A stretch of DNA of 64,000 bases from Kutzneria viridogrisea (GTDB taxonomy: Bacteria; Actinomycetota; Actinomycetes; Mycobacteriales; Pseudonocardiaceae): assembly GCA_014138725.1 (NCBI GenBank), contig JACJID010000001.1:1-64000 (forward strand), given 5' to 3'. The position numbers and the translations under genes were made by a program. Shown here piece after piece: positions 58,077 to 64,000 of the stretch (positions within the stretch are counted from its first letter, which is position 1; the number at the start of each line of letters is the position of its first letter). Under the pieces are notes generated by a model, which was not told the DNA's origin, made no database searches, and worked only from the letters and a program-made list of their open reading frames with translations.

Positions 58077-59374
58077 GGTGGCGCAGTGTGTTGCCGCGCC
58101 TGGGGTACGAACTGCCGCCGGACCTGACCCCGCCGAGCGCGAACGGCCCGCTCACCCCCTCGGTGCCGCTGGAGCTGATCCGGCAGAGCGTGTCCGCGCG
58201 GGAGTACTGGGACATTCCGGAGCCGGTGGCCGAGCAGTACCGCCGGTACCGGCCGACCCCGCTGTGGCGGGCGACCGCCTTCGAGCGGGCCATCGGCGCC
58301 GAGGTGCCGGTGTACGTCAAGTACGAGGGCGGCAACATCTCCGGCAGTCACAAGCTGAACACCGCGCTGGCCCAGGCGTACTACTACCAGCGGGCCGGGG
58401 TGCGCGAGCTGGTCACCGGCACCGGGGCGGGCCAGTGGGGCACCGCGCTCGCGGCGGCCTGCGCGGCGTTCGGCCTGTCCTGCACGGTGTTCATGGTCGG
58501 CGGCAGCCTGCGCGACAAGCCGTACCGGGGCAGCCTGATGCGGCTGCTTGGCGCGCAGGTGCACGCCAGCCCGAGCGGGCTCACCGAGATCGGTAACCAG
58601 GGCGGGGGCAACAGCCTGGCCCTGGCCATCGGTGAGGCAGTGGAGTACGCCAAGGCCGGTGAAGGGCGGGCGTTCTGCATCGGCAGCGGGGAGAACTACA
58701 GCATCCTGCACCAGTCGGTGATCGGGCAGGAGGCGATCGAGCAACTGTCCACTATGGATGCCGAGGTGGACACGGTGATCGGCTGCGTGGGCGCGGGCTC
58801 GAACTTCGGCGGTATCGCGCTGCCGTTCTTCTCCTGTGACGACCAGGGGCCGACCCTGCTCGCCGCCGAGTCCAGCTCCACGCCCAAGCTGACCCGCGGT
58901 GTCTACGCCTACGACCTGACCGACGCGACGGGCACCGGCCCGATGGAAGCCATGTACACCATCGGCAGCCAGTACTCGATCCCCGCGTCCCACTCGGCCG
59001 GGCTGCGCTTCCACGGGGCCGCGAAGTTGTTGTCCGCCATGCGCCACCGGGGTCAGATCGCGGCCACCGCTGTCGGCCAGCGGGCGGCGCTGGAGGCGGG
59101 CCGCGCGTTCGCGGGCAGCGAGCTGATCGTGCCCGCGCCCGAGTCCGGGCACGCACTGGCGGCAGCGGCCTCGGTGGTCACCGGGCGCGACGCCAAGCAC
59201 CGCGGCGGCCGTGGCGTGCTGGTGTGTGTGAGCGGGCACGGGTTGCTGGACCTGGCCGCGTACGACCAACTGCTCGCCGGGCAGCTCACCGACCTGGCCG
59301 CCGACCCCGAAGCCGTCGAGCTGGCCACGGCCGCGCTGACCCGGGTCGACAACACCCTCGTCGAGGTGAACTGA
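58073..59374 (+). CDS. TrpB-like (TrpB2-type) PLP-dependent beta-replacement enzyme
   Basis: A 433-residue fold-type II PLP enzyme. RPTPLWRATAFER, YVKYEGGNISGSHKLNTALAQAYYY with the Schiff-base Lys94, TGTGAGQWGTALAAACAAFGL and the phosphate loop GCVGAGSNFGG match the TrpB2 branch of tryptophan synthase beta. No trpA is adjacent. Such enzymes catalyse beta-replacement or elimination on serine-like substrates, so it could build a non-standard amino acid, possibly on the flanking ACP. ATG overlaps the ACP stop by 4 bp. Confidence 0.88.
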   Translation: MRWRSVLPRLGYELPPDLTPPSANGPLTPSVPLELIRQSVSAREYWDIPEPVAEQYRRYRPTPLWRATAFERAIGAEVPVYVKYEGGNISGSHKLNTALAQAYYYQRAGVRELVTGTGAGQWGTALAAACAAFGLSCTVFMVGGSLRDKPYRGSLMRLLGAQVHASPSGLTEIGNQGGGNSLALAIGEAVEYAKAGEGRAFCIGSGENYSILHQSVIGQEAIEQLSTMDAEVDTVIGCVGAGSNFGGIALPFFSCDDQGPTLLAAESSSTPKLTRGVYAYDLTDATGTGPMEAMYTIGSQYSIPASHSAGLRFHGAAKLLSAMRHRGQIAATAVGQRAALEAGRAFAGSELIVPAPESGHALAAAASVVTGRDAKHRGGRGVLVCVSGHGLLDLAAYDQLLAGQLTDLAADPEAVELATAALTRVDNTLVEVN

Positions 59375-60429
59375 TGACACCGACCGAGACCCGCCACGGC
59401 GTGTTCACGCCGATCCTGCGCGGGCTGCGTGCCGAGGCGCTGGACTGCATCCAGGCCAACCTGGCCGTGCTGGCCGATCAGCAGGGCGGCAGCGGCACGC
59501 ACCTGGCACTGGGCTCCGCACTGCGCTTTCCTGTCGACTCCACAATGGACACACGGCTGTCCGAGGCTGCCGAACAGGTGGGCGCCGAGGTCGTACAGCG
59601 CTGGGACGACGCCGACGTGCGGGACCTCGCCGAGCAGCACCCCGTGCTCTACGTCGTGGCCGACGCGTACGAACTGCCGTGGGTGCCTTACGCGGGCCAG
59701 CAGCACATGGAGCACTCGTTCCTGCTGCTCGGACCATCCACTGTGGCCGATGCGTACCACAACGACACGCAGTGGGGCGCCGTCCGGCCCGGGGTGTGGA
59801 AGATCGGTGACACGCCCCTGCCGCGGGCTACGGCGTTCACGCTGGAGGTGCGGCCGACCAAGCTGGACCCGGCTGCCGTGGTGGCCGCCAACGCCGCCGC
59901 CATGACCGGGGCCGTGCCCGCGATCGAGGCGTACGTCCAGGGCTGCAACGAGGATCTGCCCCAGCTCGTGCTGGACGTATGGGTGATCGGCCGCTCCCGG
60001 CTGCTGCACGCGGCGTGGCTGGCCAGCGTGGGGCTGCCCGCGGAGGCCGCCGAGCAGCAAGCGCAGGACTGGCTGTCGTTCGCGGCGCAGACCTACGTCG
60101 CGATGCGGCGGGCTCAACGCGGTGGGCCGCTGACCGCGCCGATCGACACGGAACTGCACCGCCTGCTGCACGGCGATGTGGCTCTGGCCCAGGACTTGTT
60201 CGTCCGCAGCACCGTCAACGAGGCGCTGTGCTCCGTGCTGCGCCTGGACGCCGTGCCCGCGGACGGGGCGCTGCGCGACCTGCCCGGCTACAACTCGTTC
60301 AAGCTCGTGGACGTGATCAACCGCGTCGAGGACCGGCTCGGGGTGCAGGTGGATCCGCGCGCGCTGACCGCGCAGAACCTGCGCGACCCGGCCAGCCTGT
60401 GCCGCCTGTTCGTGGCTGGGGAGGCGTGA
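59374..60429 (+). CDS. BtrH-like acyltransferase fused to an ACP domain
   Basis: A 351-residue protein. Residues 18-260 resemble the BtrH family (butirosin side-chain transferase): Cys25 in ALDCIQANLAVLADQQGG, then PVLYVVADAYELPWVPYA and HMEHSFLLLG (His), with TVADAYHN, in family order. The C-terminal 80 residues (RDLPGYNSFKLVDVINRVEDRLGV, then NLRDPASLCRLF) look like a carrier protein with Ser308 at the prosthetic site. Such a fusion would transfer an acyl or aminoacyl group from its own carrier. In butirosin BtrH and the carrier BtrI are separate. The ATG overlaps the TrpB-like stop by one base. Confidence 0.7.
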   Translation: MTPTETRHGVFTPILRGLRAEALDCIQANLAVLADQQGGSGTHLALGSALRFPVDSTMDTRLSEAAEQVGAEVVQRWDDADVRDLAEQHPVLYVVADAYELPWVPYAGQQHMEHSFLLLGPSTVADAYHNDTQWGAVRPGVWKIGDTPLPRATAFTLEVRPTKLDPAAVVAANAAAMTGAVPAIEAYVQGCNEDLPQLVLDVWVIGRSRLLHAAWLASVGLPAEAAEQQAQDWLSFAAQTYVAMRRAQRGGPLTAPIDTELHRLLHGDVALAQDLFVRSTVNEALCSVLRLDAVPADGALRDLPGYNSFKLVDVINRVEDRLGVQVDPRALTAQNLRDPASLCRLFVAGEA

Positions 60430-61847
60430 TGCTGCTGCACGAACTGATCAACACGACCCGCCCGGACGCGATTGCCATCAGCCGGGGCGAGGACGCGCTG
60501 ACCTTCGCCGAGCTGGACCTGGCCGGGCTCCGCGTGGCCAAGTGGTTGCTGGACAAAGGGGTTCGCCGTGGCGACCGGGTCCTCGCCGCGCTGCCGCCCT
60601 CGGTCGAGGTACCCGCGCTGCTCTACGGCTGCTCGCGAGTCGGGGCAGTGTTCAGCCTGATCCACGACACGGCCCCGGCCTCGGCGGTGCAGCACGTCGT
60701 CGACGACTGCGAGCCCGCGCTCGTCGTGGACCCCGCCGAGCTGTCCACTGTGGTCGGATCGGGCGCGGTCCCGGACGAGCTGCCCGCGTCGCCGCTGACC
60801 GTCGACCCGATCTGCCTGATCTACACCTCGGGCAGCACCGGTGCGCCCAAGGCCGTCGTCTCCACGCACGCCCAGGTGACCTTCGCCGCCAGGGCGATCC
60901 AGTCGCGGCTGCGGTACCGGCCCGAGGACGTCGTGTACTGCGCGCTGCCGCTGGCCTTCGACTACGGCATGTACCAGCTGTTCCTCGGTGCCCTGTCCGG
61001 GGCGCGCGTCGAACTGGGCTCCGCCTCGGACGCCGGTCCGCAACTGCTCGGCAAGCTCGCCGCCTGCGGGGCCACGGTGCTGCCCGCCGTGCCCGCGCTG
61101 GCCCGCGGCCTGGCGGCGATGCTGGCCCGGCCCACGGCCAAGGCCCCGGCGATCCGGTTGCTGACCAACACCGGGGCCGCCATGCCCGACACCGTGCTGG
61201 CCACCCTGCGGGCGCGCATCCCAGGGCTGCGCGTGCAACTGATGTTCGGGCTCACCGAGTGCAAGCGGGCGACGATCATGCCGGTGGACGAGGACCTGAA
61301 CCGGCCGGGCGCGTGCGGCGTGGCGCTGCCCGGCACGGAGGTCTACGCCGTGGACCCCGCGGGCGGGCGGCTCCCGGCCGGGGAGGTCGGCGAGATCGTG
61401 GTGCGCGGCCCCAACGTGATGGCTGGCTACTGGCGGCGGCCCGAACTCACCGAGCAGCGGTTCCCGCGCCAGCAAGGGCTTTTCCCCGTCCTGCGCACCG
61501 GCGACTTCGGCTGGCTGGACAAGGACGGCTACCTGTACTTCGCGGGTCGCCGTGACGACCAGTACAAGGAGCACGGGTTCCGGGTCAGCGTGACCGAGGT
61601 CGAGGCCGCGGCTCACCGAGTGTCCGGAGTGGACGCCGCGGCGGTGTTGCCGCCGGGTGCCGAGGAGCACGGGGCCACGCTCGTCGTGGTGTCCGAGCTG
61701 GCGCCGCACGAGGTGCTCGCCGGGCTGCGTGCCGAGCTGGAGGAGTTCAAGATCCCGCGCACCTGCCACGTGGTGGCGGCACTTCCGTTGACCCGCAACG
61801 GCAAGGTCGACCGCGCCGAGTTGGTGAGGGTGACCCGTGCTGGCTGA
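60429..61847 (+). CDS. AMP-dependent acyl/aminoacyl ligase
   Basis: A 472-residue ANL enzyme. CLIYTSGSTGAPKAV (P-loop), LPLAFDYGMYQLF with an A4-type Asp, LMFGLTECKRATIMP, LRTGDFGWLDKDGYLYFAGRRDDQYKEHGFRVSVTEVE, and LTRNGKVDRAEL with the catalytic Lys are all present. The Asp suggests an amino-acid substrate. It is shorter than NRPS adenylation domains and without a carrier domain, so it probably loads one of the neighbouring discrete ACPs. The next gene, a decarboxylase, starts within its last 11 bases. Confidence 0.88.
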   Translation: MLLHELINTTRPDAIAISRGEDALTFAELDLAGLRVAKWLLDKGVRRGDRVLAALPPSVEVPALLYGCSRVGAVFSLIHDTAPASAVQHVVDDCEPALVVDPAELSTVVGSGAVPDELPASPLTVDPICLIYTSGSTGAPKAVVSTHAQVTFAARAIQSRLRYRPEDVVYCALPLAFDYGMYQLFLGALSGARVELGSASDAGPQLLGKLAACGATVLPAVPALARGLAAMLARPTAKAPAIRLLTNTGAAMPDTVLATLRARIPGLRVQLMFGLTECKRATIMPVDEDLNRPGACGVALPGTEVYAVDPAGGRLPAGEVGEIVVRGPNVMAGYWRRPELTEQRFPRQQGLFPVLRTGDFGWLDKDGYLYFAGRRDDQYKEHGFRVSVTEVEAAAHRVSGVDAAAVLPPGAEEHGATLVVVSELAPHEVLAGLRAELEEFKIPRTCHVVAALPLTRNGKVDRAELVRVTRAG

Positions 61848-63048
61848 CCTGGAGACCCCGGCCTACGTCTACGACCTGGACGAGGTGCGCCGCTGCGCGG
61901 CCGCCCTGCGCGCCGCGCTGCCCGAGCCGACCCGGATCTACTACTCCTTCAAGGCGAACCCGCACCCGGCGGTCGTCTCCGCGCTGCGCGAGCAGGGCTG
62001 CCACGCGGAGGTCTGCTCGCCCGGCGAGCTGGCCACCGCGCTGGACGCGGGCTTCCCCGCCGCCGAGGTGCTCTACACCGGCCCCGGCAAGCGCGACCAG
62101 GACGTCACCGAGGCCGTCAAGTCCGGGGTTCGACTGTTCTCGGTGGACAGTCCACACGGGATTGATCAGCTCGATTCGGCCGCCGCCGCACAGGGTGTCA
62201 CGGTGCGCAGCCTGGTTCGGGTCAACGACCTGAGCCCGGTGCCCGGCCAGGGCCTGACGATGACCGGGGTGGCCTCGCAGTTCGGTGCCGACGCGGACTG
62301 GGTGCTGGCCGAGCCCGAGCGCTTCGGCGCCAGGGACCACGTCCTGCCGGCGGGGTACCACCTCTACATGGGCACCAACCTCACCGAGTCCGACGCACTG
62401 CTCGCGCAGTTCCGGCAGTCGGCGAGCACCGCGCGCTGGCTCGCCGAGACCACCGGCACCGCCGTGCAGGTGCTGGACCTGGGCGGCGGCTTCGGTGCCC
62501 CGTTCGCCAAGGCGGGCGTGCTGCCCAGGTTCGACGGCCTGGCCGAGCGGATCGCCGACCTGCTGGACGAGACCTTTCCCGGTTGGCGTGCGGGCAGTCC
62601 CGTCGTGGCCTTCGAGTCGGGGCGCCACCTCGTCGCCACCAGCGGCACGCTCTACACGCGGGTGCTGGACGTCAAGCGCTCGCACGGCAGGGACGTGCTG
62701 GTGCTGGAGTCGGGCATCAACCACCTGGGCGGCATGTCCGGGCTGCGCAGACTGCCGCCGATCACCCCCGACGTGCTGGCCGCCGAGGGCGTTGGCGAGC
62801 CGCTGACCGGCGCGATCGTCGCCGGGCCGCTGTGCACCCCGTTGGACACCTGGTCGCACGCGGCGAGCCTGCCCGCGGTGCGCCCCGGCGACCTCGTGTC
62901 GGTGCCCAACGTGGGCGCCTACGGGCTGTCCGCCAGCCTGCTGGCCTTCCTCGGCCACCCGGCGCCGGTCGAGGCGGTCCGCGAAGGCGGCCGGATCACC
63001 GACGTGTCCCGCTTGCACCTCCACCGACAAGACCTGAACAGGATGTGA
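61837..63048 (+). CDS. BtrK/LysA-type PLP-dependent decarboxylase
   Basis: A 403-residue fold-type III decarboxylase. PAYVYDLDEV, IYYSFKANPHPAVVSAL with the PLP Lys39, AEVCSPGEL, LDLGGGFGAPF (glycine loop), and the dimer-interface GPLCTPLDTW with Cys333, followed by VPNVGAYG, are all conserved. The branch that includes BtrK and VinO decarboxylates amino acids tethered to carrier proteins. The adjacency to a ligase and two ACPs supports that role over ordinary lysine synthesis, because no dap genes are present. GTG start, 11-bp overlap. Confidence 0.9.
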   Translation: MLADLETPAYVYDLDEVRRCAAALRAALPEPTRIYYSFKANPHPAVVSALREQGCHAEVCSPGELATALDAGFPAAEVLYTGPGKRDQDVTEAVKSGVRLFSVDSPHGIDQLDSAAAAQGVTVRSLVRVNDLSPVPGQGLTMTGVASQFGADADWVLAEPERFGARDHVLPAGYHLYMGTNLTESDALLAQFRQSASTARWLAETTGTAVQVLDLGGGFGAPFAKAGVLPRFDGLAERIADLLDETFPGWRAGSPVVAFESGRHLVATSGTLYTRVLDVKRSHGRDVLVLESGINHLGGMSGLRRLPPITPDVLAAEGVGEPLTGAIVAGPLCTPLDTWSHAASLPAVRPGDLVSVPNVGAYGLSASLLAFLGHPAPVEAVREGGRITDVSRLHLHRQDLNRM

Positions 63049-63054
63049 TCAGCC

Positions 63055-63306
63055 GTGGATGCCAACTTCCCCGCCGTGCTCCAGCCGTTCCTGAAGTACG
63101 CGGGCGGTCAGGAGATCACCGGTGAGTCCCGGTTGCGCGACCTGGGCCTGGACTCGATGCAGTCCATCCAGCTGCTGTTCGCGGTGGAGGACGCCTACCA
63201 CGTGTCCCTGCCCGACGAGCTGCTCACCGACGACACCTTCGCCACCGTGGGCAGCCTCTGGGCGGCCATCGAGTCGGTGCGCCCGGCCGCGCAGGAGGCG
63301 TCGTGA
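63055..63306 (+). CDS. Free-standing acyl carrier protein
   Basis: An 83-residue ACP with GTG at 63055. SRLRDLGLDSMQSIQLLFAVEDAY is a full signature with Ser34, and LPDELLTDDTFATVGSLW completes the fold. It follows the decarboxylase by 6 bp and overlaps the acyl-CoA dehydrogenase-like gene by 4 bp. The neighbouring ligase, decarboxylase and dehydrogenase would act on the residue it holds. Confidence 0.9.
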   Translation: MDANFPAVLQPFLKYAGGQEITGESRLRDLGLDSMQSIQLLFAVEDAYHVSLPDELLTDDTFATVGSLWAAIESVRPAAQEAS

Positions 63307-64000
63307 ACCTGGACGAGCTGTTCGCGGTGACCGCCGAGCACGCCGCGCGCACCGACCGCGAGGCCGCGTTCCCGGTTGAGGCGCTGGATGTCATGCGCGC
63401 CAACGGAATGCTGGGCTTCGTCGTGCCGACCGAGCACGGCGGCGGTGGCGGCTCGGTCACCGAGGTGCTGGACCTGACCCTGCGGCTGGCCCGCGAGGAC
63501 ATGTCCGTGGCGATGATCTTCACCATGCACTGCCAGCAGGCGCTTGCCCTGGTGCGGCACGCCAATCCCGAGCTGGCGGCGCGGGTGCTGCCCCGGCTGG
63601 CCCGCGGTGAGCTGTACCTCGCCTCGGTCACCACCGAGCGGGGCAAGGGCGGCCACCTGCTCAGCTCCGAGTCGGTCGTGCACAGCGACGGCAGCCACCT
63701 CAAGATCGACCGCGACGCGCCGATCGTCACCGGTGGCCCGCACGCCGACGCCTACCTGGTCACGGTGCTCGCCCCGGACGCCACCTCGCCCAGCCAGGTC
63801 TCCCTGGTCTACGCGGAACGGTCCGAAGTGGACGTTGAGGTGCTCGGTGGTTGGCAGCCCCTGGGTATGCGTGCCACCCGCAGCGTGCCGATGCGGCTGA
63901 CCGGCCAGGTCCCGGTGCGCAACCTGGTCGGCGAGCCCGGCGGGTTCCGCGAGATCGTCACCGGCACCTTCGGACCGCTGGCCCACCTGGGTTGGTCGGC
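63303..64000 (+). CDS. Acyl-CoA dehydrogenase-family enzyme (3' end cut by window)
   Basis: The GTG at 63303 begins an open frame of 232 codons that runs off the window. NGMLGFVVPTEHGGGGGSVTEVLDLTLRLARED, ELAARVLPRLARGELYLASVTTERGKGG, and LGGWQPLGMRATRSVPMRLTGQVP are ACAD N-terminal and middle-domain features; the FAD and catalytic Glu region lies beyond the end. ACADs in carrier-protein pathways oxidise a tethered aminoacyl group to an enamide or imine. Here it is placed after a decarboxylase/ACP pair, so it could desaturate the decarboxylated residue. The true length is unknown. Confidence 0.85.
   Translation, partial: MNLDELFAVTAEHAARTDREAAFPVEALDVMRANGMLGFVVPTEHGGGGGSVTEVLDLTLRLAREDMSVAMIFTMHCQQALALVRHANPELAARVLPRLARGELYLASVTTERGKGGHLLSSESVVHSDGSHLKIDRDAPIVTGGPHADAYLVTVLAPDATSPSQVSLVYAERSEVDVEVLGGWQPLGMRATRSVPMRLTGQVPVRNLVGEPGGFREIVTGTFGPLAHLGWS

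Noticed and set aside
1-64000. tRNA, rRNA, prophage or intact IS element
   Set aside because: No cloverleaf-like segment, rRNA sequence, transposase, integrase or phage structural gene was recognised on either strand.

Overview
The window is GC-rich, mostly coding DNA with GTG starts, dense 4-bp ATGA/GTGA gene overlaps and many secondary-metabolism genes. This fits a filamentous actinomycete, most likely Pseudonocardiales; that placement is inferred from gene families and from the abundant word TCCACAGTGGA, not from a marker gene. No rRNA, tRNA, CRISPR array or intact insertion sequence was seen.

Region 1 (1-9.3 kb) is a cell-surface block. It holds the end of an ECF sigma factor fused to its own anti-sigma-like zinc finger, membrane helix and outer domain, a UDP-GlcNAc 2-epimerase, a degenerate GGDEF-like protein, an exosortase-like protein, a 57-residue protein that is little more than a sorting signal, two membrane glycosyltransferases and a LuxR regulator. 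A secreted protein with a C-terminal anchor faces it.

Region 2 (9.5-22.4 kb) is one uninterrupted 13-gene operon for a highly reducing type II polyketide or unusual fatty acyl product. It has an ACP, two hotdog dehydratases, an active ketosynthase, a Cys-to-Ala ketosynthase, a natural KS/CLF-like didomain, a ketoreductase, a CrtI-like oxidoreductase, two SnoaL-like proteins, two P450s and a KSIII that has lost its cysteine. There is no enoyl reductase, so a polyene-like chain is expected.

Region 3 (22.4-24.7 kb) is a GT-rich 21-bp minisatellite enclosing a 118-bp structured element, followed by a DUF222/HNH endonuclease gene. A second 118-bp element with compensatory stem changes sits just before a second DUF222/HNH gene at 42.6 kb. 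A separate perfect hairpin repeat also occurs twice (8.5 and 42.2 kb).

Region 4 (25.1-32.4 kb) is a compact operon of FHA-winged helix regulator, Ser/Thr kinase, J-like membrane protein, GrpE-like protein, Hsp70-like protein and an OmpA-domain membrane protein. It looks like a kinase-controlled chaperone system at the membrane.

Region 5 (32.5-42.1 kb) holds a GNAT, a GT2-like protein with an XRE regulator divergent from a class III cyclase-like gene, argS, a secreted hydrolase, a sugar porter and a PIG-V-like mannosyltransferase.

Region 6 (43.7-64.0 kb, continuing beyond the window) is a second biosynthetic cluster. The minus-strand arm carries an AfsR/SARP regulator, a free adenylation enzyme, an MFS exporter, a PRMT-like methyltransferase, a Rieske protein and a diiron-oxidase/cupin fusion. 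The plus-strand arm carries a free PCP, a C-A-PCP NRPS, a thioesterase, an SDR, a ProA-like dehydrogenase, three carrier proteins or domains, a TrpB-like PLP enzyme, a BtrH-like/ACP fusion, an AMP ligase, a BtrK-like PLP decarboxylase and an acyl-CoA dehydrogenase. It appears to build and tailor an amino-acid unit on carrier proteins. I do not recognise the product.
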